A stretch of DNA of 50,352 bases from an uncultured Eubacteriales bacterium (GCA_900315485.1 OMZI01000020.1:1-50352); one strand, 5' to 3'. Counted from the first letter of the stretch, positions 38,377 to 46,774 are shown. Translations and numbers: made by a program. The notes: a model not told the origin generated them from the letters alone.

Positions 38377-39561
38377 CTAGAACATTACTATTCTCTGATA
38401 ATTCTCTTTATCTGTATCGCCTTCAGAACTGATGCAGAGTATAACTGAATCTGCGTCTATACCGAGCGCTGCCTTCGCGTCCCCGTCCTTCATGATCTCG
38501 AGGAACGCGCCGCAGCCTGCGGCTCCGCTTTCCCCTGCCACGATGACCCTGTCATTTCCGGCAGGGTGAGCCAGCGCTCTCATCGCATTCTCCGTTACCA
38601 CATCATCGCATGCGCAGTAGAATTCCGCCCTGTCTCTTAAGACCGGCCAGGTTATCGCGCACGGCGTGCCGCAGTTGAGGCCCGCCATTATGGTCACCGG
38701 GTCGCCTTCTATCGAATGCGATTTGCCGTCGTCTGCCGCAGCAGAAATGTACAGGCAGTTGACTGTCGAAGGCTCGACTATGGTGAAAACAGGCTCCTTG
38801 TCCGCGAACACGTTCGAGAGGTATCCGAGCACTCCGCCTGCCATAGCCCCTACCCCGGCCTGAAGGAAGACATGAGTCGGCACCACGCCACCCAGCTGCT
38901 CATATATCTCCGCAGCCATGGTCAGATAACCGTCGACTATCCAGGTCGGAATATCCTCGTAGCCTTCCCACGCTGTATCCTGCACGAGGATCCATCCGTT
39001 CTCGTGAGCCATCCTGTCAGCGAGGTCCACGGCCTTGTCGTAGTTGAGATCCGTGATGATGACACTCTCAGCACCGGCATCCTCGATAGCCTGCCTTCTC
39101 TCTTCCACAGAGCCAACCGGCATGTATACATGCGAGCTGCAGCCGAACAGCTTTGCCGCCCACGCAACGCCCTTGCCGTGATTGCCGTCAGTCGCGGTCA
39201 CGAAGGTGATGCCGCTGCATTTTGCCTTCATTTCTTCTGATGTAAAATCGCCGAAAACCGCCGTCTCAGGATCCAGTCCGAACCTGTCGCACAGTATTCT
39301 GAACACAGCATAACTGCCGCCGAGGCCCTTGAATGCATTCAGGCCGAATCTCGGCGACTCGTCCTTGATCAGAACCTTCTTCACACCGAGTTCCTTCGCC
39401 ATGCCGTCGAGCGATACGAGTTCAGTCATCGCATATCCCGGCAGCGTCCTGTGGAAGCGAAGTGCGTTCTCAGCAGCCTTCGCATCGAATTGCGAGCCCG
39501 GAGCAGCCTTTGCACCGGTGTCAGTCAGCAGTGTCGCATTTTTCAGTTTGAGTTCTTTCAT
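38377..39561 (-). CDS. dpaL: Diaminopropionate ammonia-lyase
   Basis: The 394-residue protein starts with a lead ending LPGYAMTELVSLDGMAKELG and has the PLP lysine in NAFKGLGGSYAVFRIL, TATDGNHGKGVAWAAKLFGC for the phosphate side, QDTAWEGYEDIP and a glycine loop QAGVGAMAGGVLGYLS. This is the fold type II YgeX/DpaL family that turns 2,3-diaminopropionate (and some D-serine) to pyruvate and ammonia. Length is usual. The gene stands alone; D-serine ammonia-lyase lies 5 kb away, both feeding pyruvate. Confidence 0.93.
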   Translation of the reverse strand: MKELKLKNATLLTDTGAKAAPGSQFDAKAAENALRFHRTLPGYAMTELVSLDGMAKELGVKKVLIKDESPRFGLNAFKGLGGSYAVFRILCDRFGLDPETAVFGDFTSEEMKAKCSGITFVTATDGNHGKGVAWAAKLFGCSSHVYMPVGSVEERRQAIEDAGAESVIITDLNYDKAVDLADRMAHENGWILVQDTAWEGYEDIPTWIVDGYLTMAAEIYEQLGGVVPTHVFLQAGVGAMAGGVLGYLSNVFADKEPVFTIVEPSTVNCLYISAAADDGKSHSIEGDPVTIMAGLNCGTPCAITWPVLRDRAEFYCACDDVVTENAMRALAHPAGNDRVIVAGESGAAGCGAFLEIMKDGDAKAALGIDADSVILCISSEGDTDKENYQRIVMF

Positions 39562-39672
39562 AACGGTGCAATCCTTTCTCTTCGGTTCATGATGCTATGT
39601 TTCACGCTCAGCTATCTTCGCCTATGTCATTCTATGCCGATACATCTTTCATTCCCGGCACACAATCTTCCT

Positions 39673-39933
39673 CTACTTTTTCCCGGCAATGAGTTCTTCC
39701 TTCTCAGCTCTTGTGAGCTGCTTTATCGCCCACTCGCGCCGCTGCGCCTCGATCTTGTCATCGAACTCTTCATAGTAGATGAGCTCGACCGGACGGCGCG
39801 CCCTCGTGTACTTGGCGCCCTTGCCCGAGTTGTGCACCTTCGTGCGGCGCTCGGGGTCAGTCGTCCAGCCCGTGTAGAACGTGCCGTCGGAGCACCTCAA
39901 AATATATACATAATGCTTCTTAGCTTTATCCAA
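39673..39933 (-). CDS. GIY-YIG nuclease-domain protein (YhbQ-like)
   Basis: The 86-residue protein is one GIY-YIG domain: [20 protein letters not shown] (Y-V-Y and Y-T-G), arginine in [20 protein letters not shown], and glutamate in [10 protein letters not shown]. Such solo domains are presumed DNA repair or structure-specific nucleases. The start codon appears to be TTG at 39933 (GGGAG eight bases upstream), since no ATG gives the full domain. Confidence 0.9.
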   Translation of the reverse strand: MDKAKKHYVYILRCSDGTFYTGWTTDPERRTKVHNSGKGAKYTRARRPVELIYYEEFDDKIEAQRREWAIKQLTRAEKEELIAGKK

Positions 39934-39958
39934 TATTGCTTCTCCCGGATGTCAGTTT

Positions 39959-39987
39959 ATGACAACGGGGACGGTTCTCGTTGTCAT
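39959..39987. repeat. TGTCA-type palindromic repeat containing the nitrilase stop codon
   Basis: ATGACAACG..GGACGGTTCT..CGTTGTCAT. The TGA of the nitrilase gene (39984-39986) lies inside the right arm. Confidence 0.8.
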
Positions 39988-40910
39988 ATTTCATGTACGA
40001 TCAGCTCAAGCACGTCCGGTCTCGCGTAGTGGCCGGCCGCATCGTGCTCCATTTTGCATGCTGCAGGCAGGGTCATGTTGAGGTCTGCATAGATGATCGT
40101 CTCCTCGTCCCACACCGGCTCTGTAACATAGTGCCCGTACGGGTCTATTATGCAGCTGCCGCCTCTGCAGACCATGTCAGGCAGTCTGTCTATCTCGTCC
40201 TGACCGTTCAGGCCGGCCGGATATGAAGACTTGCGGATCAGCATGTCCGCGTTGATGAAATAGCACTTGCCCTCGATGGCGATGTGCTGTATGGTCGCCT
40301 GCCACTCAGGGTTGTCGTTGGTGTTAGGCGAGATGTATATGGTTATGCCCTTGTTGTACAAAGCGACTCTTGCAAGCGGCATGTAGCTCTCCCAGCAGAT
40401 GAGGCTGCCCATCGGGCCCCACGGTGTCTCTGTAATTGGGAAGTAGTCCTTATTCGCATCGCCCCACACAACGCGCTCCGAGCCTGTCGGCTTGAGCTTG
40501 CGGTGCACCTTGTACGAACCGTCCGGCTCGAAGATGACGTTGCTGTTGTAAAGTGTCCCGAGCACCGCATCGCGCTCCGAGAATCCCATGCTTATATACG
40601 CTTTTGCATCTCTGGCCGCCTGAACGAGCGCTGCGAACTCCTCTTCGCCTGCCACGACGGAAGCATCATAGTACTTCATCCAGTCCTCGCGGCCGGCCTC
40701 AGTCCTTTTGCCCACACTGAAACCAAAATTCATCCCGACAGGATATCCCGGAATGAACAGCTCAGGGAAAACGATCAGCTCAGCCCCGCCGGCCGCCGCC
40801 TCCTTTATGAGCCCCAGCGCCTTATCCAGTGAAGCCGCTTTGTCGAACATGACAGGCTCAGCCTGCACAAGCGCGATGCGGCAAGTATTTTTCTCAAGAT
40901 CTTTCATCAT
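39984..40910 (-). CDS. Nitrilase/carbon-nitrogen hydrolase
   Basis: The 308-residue protein has the full catalytic set: Glu in LIVFPELFIPGYPVG, Lys in HRKLKPTGSERVVWG and Cys in GSLICWESYMPLARVALYN. The Cys-Trp-Glu sequence is that of true nitrilases more than of amidases. It probably hydrolyses an organic nitrile to acid and ammonia. AAGGAGAATA precedes the start (two ATG in a row). Its stop lies within a palindromic repeat. Confidence 0.92.
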   Translation of the reverse strand: MMKDLEKNTCRIALVQAEPVMFDKAASLDKALGLIKEAAAGGAELIVFPELFIPGYPVGMNFGFSVGKRTEAGREDWMKYYDASVVAGEEEFAALVQAARDAKAYISMGFSERDAVLGTLYNSNVIFEPDGSYKVHRKLKPTGSERVVWGDANKDYFPITETPWGPMGSLICWESYMPLARVALYNKGITIYISPNTNDNPEWQATIQHIAIEGKCYFINADMLIRKSSYPAGLNGQDEIDRLPDMVCRGGSCIIDPYGHYVTEPVWDEETIIYADLNMTLPAACKMEHDAAGHYARPDVLELIVHEI

Positions 40911-40931
40911 TATTCTCCTTGATTCAGGAAA

Positions 40932-40960
40932 GTGTCAAAAGGGAGCGTCCCCATTGGCAC
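40932..40960. repeat. TGTCA-type palindromic repeat between deformylase and nitrilase genes
   Basis: GTGTCAA..GAGCGTCCCC..TTGGCAC, imperfect arms, 12 nt left of the deformylase stop. Confidence 0.65.
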
Positions 40961-40971
40961 ATCCATTTCAC

Positions 40972-41382
40972 TTATATCAGTATCCCCTCAAGATGATCGC
41001 ACTCGTGCTGAATGATCTGCGCGATGTGCCCTGTGACCGCCTGCTTATGGTGCTCCATCTTCTTGTCCTGATACTCCACGGTTATCTTCTGGTACCTCGT
41101 CGTGCGGCGGGTGCCGGACAGCGACAGGCAGCCCTCCTCCGCCTCGTACGGCTCACTTCTGTCCGTGATCACAGGGTTGATCATAACGATATCCGCAAAG
41201 CCCGTCGACACGATGATGATCCTCTTCTTGTGGCCTATCATATTTGCAGCCATTCCCACGCAGCGGTCCCGGTTGGCCCTGAGAGTATCCTCCAGATCCG
41301 CCGCGATCGGCAGGTCCTTAAGGTCCGCCGCCTCTGATTTCTGCTGCAGGAACAGCACGTCTTTCATAATCGGTTTAATCAT
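40972..41382 (-). CDS. def: Peptide deformylase
   Basis: The start at 41382 (MIKPIMKDVLFLQQKSEAAD) has AAGGAAG before it; a longer frame includes the hairpin leader. Motif 1 is GMAANMIG (usual GxGLAAxQ), motif 2 is EEGCLS with the metal-binding Cys and motif 3 is QHECDH with the two His and catalytic Glu. The enzyme removes the formyl group from new proteins. At 136 residues it is a short form without the C-terminal extension; the Asn-Met in motif 1 in place of Pro-Gln is seen in a subset of clostridial deformylases and could mark a second, specialised copy. Confidence 0.9.
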   Translation of the reverse strand: MIKPIMKDVLFLQQKSEAADLKDLPIAADLEDTLRANRDRCVGMAANMIGHKKRIIIVSTGFADIVMINPVITDRSEPYEAEEGCLSLSGTRRTTRYQKITVEYQDKKMEHHKQAVTGHIAQIIQHECDHLEGILI

Positions 41383-41402
41383 AAGAGTCTTCCTTATTAC
41401 AT

Positions 41403-41440
41403 CAAAAATGAGATGCCTGCCGTTATCCGGTAAGCATCTC
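41403..41440 (-). terminator. Hairpin and T-run upstream of def (terminator or attenuator)
   Basis: On minus GAGATGC and GCATCTC enclose a 17-nt loop, followed by ATTTTTG. It lies 20 nt before the start of def, downstream of any promoter in the inverted-end element region, so it could control def by premature termination. Confidence 0.5.
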
Positions 41441-41521
41441 AATTATCTCAATCCTTTCAAATCAATGCAACCCAGTATTGGCGATAAAAGTTATATCTCC
41501 GGAGACATGGGCTGACTTGAG

Positions 41522-41811
41522 GAAAAGGAGTTTTGCACTTCTATCTACATTTTTTCTCAAAATCATTCATTAATGTAGACAAAACCGGAGGCCGCTTCTT
41601 CAGGTACGTTGTCACCCGTCCTGCATTTGCCATAAATACGCCAAATATATCTAAAAACCGCAATAATCTACCAAAATCCAGTCTGTTCATTTCCTGATTT
41701 CAGCTATTGCAGCGCAGGCGATCCTCATTCCAACAGTAAAGCCATGCTTTCTGTCTACATATTTCTTCAAAAATTGCCAAAAATGTAGACGACGGGCTCA
41801 AACTCCTCTTC
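41522..41811. repeat. Inverted-end element, copy 5 (290 bp)
   Basis: Ends GAAAAGGAGTTTTGCA and CAAACTCCTCTTC; inner arms ATCTACATTT (41543) with TTAATGTAGAC (41570), and GTCTACATAT (41753) with AAATGTAGAC (41781). Fills the gap between def and the hydrolase gene. Confidence 0.78.
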
Positions 41812-41863
41812 AGACACGAAAAAGTGCATTTGTGTTCAACAGATTTTTCAGCACAAAACCTCT

Positions 41864-42787
41864 CTACCACTCACGGAGGGCTTCCGTCAGCCTTGCGTCG
41901 ATGTCCTCTCTCACCGCGCGGCACTCCGCCGGGTGCTCTCTGCCCGATTTGAACACACGGGTTATGAGGTCGCCTCCTGCCGGCAGCATGATCTTCAGCA
42001 TCGATTCCGGGAAGGCAAAATGCGTACCGAACTCGTACGTAAGTGATGTGTAGGTGCTGTCATGCGGCAGCGTGTCGAGGCGCTCTTCCATCCTGCGTAT
42101 GTACTTGCAGGTATCCCAGAGGACATCATCCTCGGCGCCGATGAAAATGATGTGTCCCCTGATGCGCTCGACTTTGATCTTCTCCTCTTCCTGCAGAGGA
42201 TGCAGGCGCTCGGACTCATCGAACATCGGTCTTGAAGCGACCATGTCGCGGCCGGCCTTCGATGCTTCCTGAATCTTGAGCCAATACTCAGGATGCCTGT
42301 ATGCATACGGGAGATAAGGAAGCTGCTTTCCCTGCCAGGTAACGGTCGACTCGTTGTCGCCCGGCCGCTCTCTCATCCCGTCCTTTCCATCCTGATAGAA
42401 CGCTTCCATGATAAAGTCCGACGGGCTGATAGCGATGGTCAGCGTGATTTCGGGATAATATGATGCAGCGACGAGCGCAAGCATCCCCGTCGTGGAGGCG
42501 CCGGCGATCCCGATCTTCCTGATTCCGCGATCCTTGAGGAATCCTATCGCCGCTCCGAATCTTTCGATTGGGTAACTGTGATGTCCGTAGTCCTTCTTAT
42601 CCGGTGACATGCAGAGAGCATGGCAGCCATTCATGTGCACCCATTTTGCGCCGGAAACCGCCATCCTGTCATCCGAGCTGTCTCCCAGCATCAGGATGAC
42701 TGCTTTGTCCGTCGCCCTGTCATTCGGATAATATGCCCCGTAGAATCCATCGATTTCAGGTGTCATCAGTTGTTTTTTCAGTTTCAT
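41864..42787 (-). CDS. Alpha/beta hydrolase, acyl-CoA thioesterase/BAAT C-terminal-like
   Basis: The 307-residue protein has AVILMLGDSSDDRMAVSG near the start, a nucleophile elbow GIAGASTTGMLALV, IAISPSDFIMEAF after it, IIFIGAEDDVLWDTC with the acid and FGTHFAFPES with the His. This matches the BAAT/acyl-CoA thioesterase C-terminal-like hydrolases of gut anaerobes. The elbow G-A-S-T-T-G fits G-x-S-x-(x)-G with one variation. Substrate unknown. AAGGGATTGGATTA precedes the start. Confidence 0.8.
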   Translation of the reverse strand: MKLKKQLMTPEIDGFYGAYYPNDRATDKAVILMLGDSSDDRMAVSGAKWVHMNGCHALCMSPDKKDYGHHSYPIERFGAAIGFLKDRGIRKIGIAGASTTGMLALVAASYYPEITLTIAISPSDFIMEAFYQDGKDGMRERPGDNESTVTWQGKQLPYLPYAYRHPEYWLKIQEASKAGRDMVASRPMFDESERLHPLQEEEKIKVERIRGHIIFIGAEDDVLWDTCKYIRRMEERLDTLPHDSTYTSLTYEFGTHFAFPESMLKIMLPAGGDLITRVFKSGREHPAECRAVREDIDARLTEALREW

Positions 42788-42880
42788 TAATCCAATCCCT
42801 TCCAGTTCAAAATCTATGTTCCTTATCTGCCTGTTGCCTCTTTCCGCACCAGTCTCCGTTGCCGGTTCTCATGCAGCTTC

Positions 42881-43048
42881 CTACCCAAGCGCCACATCCA
42901 GTGCCATCATCACTCCGGCAGCGAATCCTGTCAGAGCCTTCTGCACATTTATGTCCAGGCCCCTCTTCATGAAGAAGACACAGGCTCCCCCAGCCGAGGT
43001 GCCTATAAAAGGTATCATCAGTCCGATGATAATTTCGCGTGTTATCAT
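42881..43048 (-). pseudogene. N-terminal remnant of a ZIP-family metal transporter
   Basis: A 55-codon frame from ATG at 43048 begins MITREIIIGLMIPFIGTSAG and continues with a first helix, FFMKRG, NVQKALTGFAAGVMMA and then a stop. These are the first helix and the start of the second of a ZIP (ZupT/GufA-like) transporter, normally about 260 residues. The sequence after the stop has no ZIP signal in any frame. AGGACTTTGAA stands before the ATG. It may be a dead 5' piece left after a deletion. Confidence 0.65.
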
Positions 43049-43241
43049 TTCAAAGTCCTCACTTTCTGCCGTCAGGCGTCTTATGGCCCATATTTTCAGG
43101 GACCATTATCGCTCATTCAGTATGCGGACTTTCTCCCTCTGATTTTCACACCCTCTTCATATCTTCCGCTCTCATCAGTCAAACATGTGAGCAATTCCAT
43201 GTTTACTATATGTTAGTCTTATCTAACTCATTTGTCAAAAG

Positions 43242-43353
43242 AAAAGCTGACAAAGGGGACGGTTCTCTTTGTCAGCTTTTCTGACAGTGGGGACGGTTCT
43301 CTTTGTCATATTTTATGTCAGTAGGTGTCAATGGGAACCGTCCCTAATGACAC
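43242..43353. repeat. Cluster of three TGTCA-type palindromic repeats
   Basis: AAAAGCTGACAAAG..CTTTGTCAGCTTTT at 43242-43280 has perfect 14-bp arms; worn copy CTGACAGTGGGGACGG.. at 43281-43309; GTGTCAATG..AATGACAC at 43325-43353 with the stop codon of the HAD gene (43344-43346) inside. Confidence 0.8.
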
Positions 43354-44003
43354 GTCAGCCCCGGTATCTCGCGGGCGCTGTCTATTATTATATCCGCCTT
43401 GTACTCCTCAAGCTCGGCTCTCGGCCTGAAGCCCCAGGTCACTCCTACTGTTGTGACTCCGGCGTTGTGGCCTGTCATCATGTCGGTGTTCGTATCGCCG
43501 AAATACAGGCATTCGCTCTTATCCGCGCCGAACTCTTTGAGTATCTCATACACCCCTGTCGGGTCCGGCTTGATCGGGATGCGGTCGGTCTGCCCCTGGA
43601 TATGGTCGAAGAGCCCTTTGCCGAATATGGTCTCCACGACACTTATCGCGCTCGCATGCGGCTTGTTTGAGAACACAGCGATGCGGATGCCTTTTGCCTT
43701 CAGCTCATTCAGAGCCCATTCAACATAGTCGTACGGCTCCACCTGATAGACCGGATCCTCCTGCATCCAGGCCCTGCACATCGGCAGGCCCTCCTCAACA
43801 TGCCTGTCGACCTCAGTGTCGCCGGCAGCCTTCAGCGCCCTGATCAGGGCATTTTTGATCCCGTCTCCGGCAAAATAATTGAAGGCCTCCACCGGCTGCT
43901 CAGGCAGTCCGTAGTAAGCCAGCGTCATATTAACAGGCCTCGCGATGGAGGCCTGAGTCCTTGCAAGTGTACCGTCAAGATCGAAGATACATACTTTTAT
44001 CAT
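43344..44003 (-). CDS. HAD-family hydrolase, phosphoglycolate phosphatase-like
   Basis: The 219-residue protein has the HAD motifs: I, FDLDGTLARTQ; II, FSNK; III, Lys in IPIKPDP; IV, YFGDTNTDM. The helical cap inserted after motif I (residues about 15-80) is the C1 type of phosphoglycolate phosphatase and related enzymes. Substrate not certain. GGAAGG precedes the start. Stop lies in a palindromic repeat. Confidence 0.9.
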   Translation of the reverse strand: MIKVCIFDLDGTLARTQASIARPVNMTLAYYGLPEQPVEAFNYFAGDGIKNALIRALKAAGDTEVDRHVEEGLPMCRAWMQEDPVYQVEPYDYVEWALNELKAKGIRIAVFSNKPHASAISVVETIFGKGLFDHIQGQTDRIPIKPDPTGVYEILKEFGADKSECLYFGDTNTDMMTGHNAGVTTVGVTWGFRPRAELEEYKADIIIDSAREIPGLTCH

Positions 44004-44027
44004 TTTACTGTCATTTCCTTCCGTTGT

Positions 44028-44289
44028 TTATTCTACCTGCATCCTGTCCAGCGCCGCGCCGAATTCGCTGTCAAAACTCTCCTTCGCAGCATCGTAATTC
44101 ATGCGGGCTGCCTCCATTGCAGCTTCATCGAGCGTATATGAGCCCTTCCAGACGAGCTGCATCGCTGCCCTCTCCGACCTGATGGCCACCTGAGTGTAGT
44201 CAGGGCCTATAGCCAGAAGTTCCAGCGCCTGCTCCTGTGTCAGCAGTCCGCTCGCGGATGATCCTGTCGCTTGTGTGGTAAAGTCTCAT
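44028..44289 (-). pseudogene. Internally deleted DUF3990 gene remnant
   Basis: From ATG at 44289 one frame reads MRLYHTSDRIIRE, which is the beginning of DUF3990-type proteins. It then meets no more of the domain, but a second frame from about 44280 reads SGLLTQEQALELLAIGPDYT, VAIRSERAAMQLVWKG and a helical end to TAA at 44028, the known closing part of the same proteins. So about 100 central codons are missing and the ends are joined out of frame. The 5' and 3' pieces are only about ten bases apart. Confidence 0.65.
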
Positions 44290-44322
44290 GCCCGTCCCTC
44301 GTGTCATCTTTATTCAGTGCGT

Positions 44323-44351
44323 GTGTCAAAAAGGACCGTCCCTTCTGACAC
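44323..44351. repeat. TGTCA-type palindromic repeat before the dsdA stop
   Basis: GTGTCA..GGACCGTCCC..TGACAC, directly left of the dsdA stop at 44354. Confidence 0.75.
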
Positions 44352-44353
44352 AT

Positions 44354-45706
44354 TTAGTATTCAAGATGCGTGTTTATGTACTGATCCCATATCTCGTCAG
44401 GGACGAGTCTTCCGCCTGTTGCCCAGCATATCTGGGTCGCGTTGGCGAGCTTATCCCCCACAAGGCCGTGGTCTTCGAGATACTTCTTAGTTCCCTCGTA
44501 TTCCATGAGTCTGCACGGCCCGATGAAGGCAGCGCAGCTCGAAGGCTCGATCAGCTTGTCCTCAGTCTCCTTCAGCATCCTCATGTAGTCATAGAGCCTG
44601 CCGTCGACTATTGTAAAGTCGCCTGAGATCAGGTTGCGGTCTATCCTCGTCACGAATCCCGAAGGGCTCGCGCAGGCAAGGCCGTCAGCATGCGACATTC
44701 CGCTTATGCCAAAATCCGCCACATTGGTATCGTTGTATCTGTCCGATGCGCATCCGATCAGTACCGATGGGAAGAGCGTCGGTTCGCAGAAGAACACGTG
44801 GACATTGTCCTTGAATACTCTCTTGAGTCCGTAGCATACTCCACCCGGAGCTCCGCCTACGCCGCACGGCACATACACGATCATCGGATGATCGCTGTCG
44901 ACCGTGATGCCCTTCTCCTCAAGCTGCTTCACCATTCTGCCGGCGGCTACAGCATATCCGAGGAAAAGCGGTATCGAATACTCGTCATCGACGAAATAGC
45001 TCATCGGATCCATGTCCGAAAGGCGCCTTCCCTCAGCAACAGCCTTTGAATAGTCGTCCTCGTATTCGATGACATCAACGCCCTTGCTTCTGAGCATGTC
45101 CTTCTTCCACTGCTTTGCATCAGCAGACATATGGACCTTGACCTTGAATCCGAGGAAGGCGCTCATGATGCCTATCGACAGGCCGAGGTTTCCGGTCGAT
45201 CCGACCTGCACAGTATACCTGCCGAAGAATTCCTTCATATCATCATCGGCAAAACGGGCGTAATCGTCATCCTCAGTGATCATGCCTTCCGCAAGAGCCA
45301 GGTCTTCCGCATGCTTGAGAACTTCGTAGATGCCGCCTCTCGCTTTGACCGATCCTGCGATCGGAAGGTGGCTGTCCATCTTGAGAAGAAGTCTGCCCGG
45401 GATGTCCGCGCCGCACTTTTCCTTAAGAGCCGCCTGCATGTTAGAAATATCCTCAAGCGGTGACTCGATCAGTCCGCCGTCCGCCTCCGTCTCAGGGAAG
45501 CATTTTCTTATATACGATGCGAACTTCCTGAGCCTCGCATCCGCATCAGCAATATCTTCATCATCCACGACCAGCTGGCATACAGCATCCACCATCTCAA
45601 AAGGCAGATACTTGTCATTGATCCAGACGGTCTCCTTAAGTTCAGCGATGTCTCTGAAGACAGGGTCCCTGTCAATCATCTCCTGTGCATACGGTTTGAT
45701 CGGCAT
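44354..45706 (-). CDS. dsdA: D-serine ammonia-lyase
   Basis: The start at 45706 (MPIKPYAQEMIDRDPVFRDI) has GGGAGGTGCAAA upstream. The 450-residue protein has LLLKMDSHLPIAGSVKARGGIYEVL with the PLP lysine in SVKARGG, the phosphate loop GSTGNLGLSIG, YVPCGVGGAPGGVCYGL and the late SSCAAFIGP. This is the DsdA fold type II enzyme that makes pyruvate and ammonia from D-serine. Length is usual. No dsdC regulator or dsdX transporter is adjacent; the gene is preceded by a secreted-protein gene with 84 nt between. Confidence 0.95.
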   Translation of the reverse strand: MPIKPYAQEMIDRDPVFRDIAELKETVWINDKYLPFEMVDAVCQLVVDDEDIADADARLRKFASYIRKCFPETEADGGLIESPLEDISNMQAALKEKCGADIPGRLLLKMDSHLPIAGSVKARGGIYEVLKHAEDLALAEGMITEDDDYARFADDDMKEFFGRYTVQVGSTGNLGLSIGIMSAFLGFKVKVHMSADAKQWKKDMLRSKGVDVIEYEDDYSKAVAEGRRLSDMDPMSYFVDDEYSIPLFLGYAVAAGRMVKQLEEKGITVDSDHPMIVYVPCGVGGAPGGVCYGLKRVFKDNVHVFFCEPTLFPSVLIGCASDRYNDTNVADFGISGMSHADGLACASPSGFVTRIDRNLISGDFTIVDGRLYDYMRMLKETEDKLIEPSSCAAFIGPCRLMEYEGTKKYLEDHGLVGDKLANATQICWATGGRLVPDEIWDQYINTHLEY

Positions 45707-45790
45707 TTTGCACCTCCCGGCAGCCCTGAGTTTCTCTCCGGTCGCTACGGCTGCCATTCATTCTGCTGTTTGCTATGACCTGTTTTCTAT

Positions 45791-46774
45791 TCAGTCGCTG
45801 CTCTTCTCAGGTGACTCAGCACCCTTTGCGGCAGCGTCCCCTCCGTCTTTCGCCTGTGTATCCTCTTTTACGAATGAAACAGGGTCCACAGTGTTCGCGC
45901 TTGTTATATATGCATTTCCGTCAGTGTCCTGATAGATCATTATGACCTGGACACTCTCGACAGCCTCGGCCGTCGTCAGCAGGCTGTGGCACATCACCGC
46001 ATAGTTGGTGCCCTCAGCCGTCTGCTTTCCGAGGTATGCCATCGGCTCGAGCTCGTTTCCGAAAAACTGCCCGGCACCCTTGTCGAATGCAGACTTCACC
46101 TCTTTAGGCAAAGCGATTCTCGTGTAGTCGGCAGGTACCGACCATCCGCCCAGAAGCTCAGCCGGTATCTCTTCGCCCGGATCCGCAGGTTCAACTGCTA
46201 CAGGAGTCTTTTTCTCCTCACCGGCCTTATCATCTTTGCCGGCAGCCTCAACCGTACCGTCTCCTTCAATGCCTTCCTCTTCAGCGGTAAGGCCCGAATA
46301 GTCCCCGATATTGAAATCGCTCATCTTTTTTAAGGTTACATTTCCGAGCAGATCAGAAGAGATCACCAGCACCTTGTATGAGGTGACCGGCTTCGCCGCT
46401 GTATCCGTTTTGCCCGAATCACCTTCAGCATCCTTCTCAGGCACCGCAGTCACTCTGCAAAGCACCTGAAAGTTGCCGCCGGTCACAAGCTGCCTCGCAA
46501 AATATGCGACCGGCACGATCTCGCCGTCGAATCCTTCCTTGACCTTGTCGAAAGCAGTCTGCACTTCTTCAGGCAGTTCAGCCGCTTTATTTTCAGCTAT
46601 GCTCCACTCGCTTACCTGCTGCCCGTTCTTAGTTCCTACTGCATCAGAGCCGGTCGCTTCAGCAGCATGTACAGTCTTCCCTCCGTCGCTTCCGGCAGGG
46701 ACCGCATATACCGCTGCGGATCCCATGCACAGGACAAGCGCCATGGTCATTATCAGTGCAAATATTTTCCTCAT
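45791..46774 (-). CDS. Secreted protein with two tandem cystatin-like domains
   Basis: The start at 46774 has GGAGGATAGATCT upstream. MRKIFALIMTMALVLCMGSA is a signal peptide cut near Ala-Val-Tyr-Ala. Two related domains of about 90 residues follow: the first with LPEEVQTAFDKV, FARQLVTGGNFQVLCRVTAV; the second with LPKEVKSAFDKG, LGKQTAEGTNYAVMCHSLLT. Q-x-(V/A)-x-G followed by a N-(F/Y)-x-(V)-L/M-C strand is like the cystatin inhibitory loop and strand. They are joined by a linker rich in Gly, Asp, Glu and Lys. The C-terminal tail is acidic. Possible protease inhibitor or binding protein; the family is not proven. Confidence 0.65.
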   Translation of the reverse strand: MRKIFALIMTMALVLCMGSAAVYAVPAGSDGGKTVHAAEATGSDAVGTKNGQQVSEWSIAENKAAELPEEVQTAFDKVKEGFDGEIVPVAYFARQLVTGGNFQVLCRVTAVPEKDAEGDSGKTDTAAKPVTSYKVLVISSDLLGNVTLKKMSDFNIGDYSGLTAEEEGIEGDGTVEAAGKDDKAGEEKKTPVAVEPADPGEEIPAELLGGWSVPADYTRIALPKEVKSAFDKGAGQFFGNELEPMAYLGKQTAEGTNYAVMCHSLLTTAEAVESVQVIMIYQDTDGNAYITSANTVDPVSFVKEDTQAKDGGDAAAKGAESPEKSSD

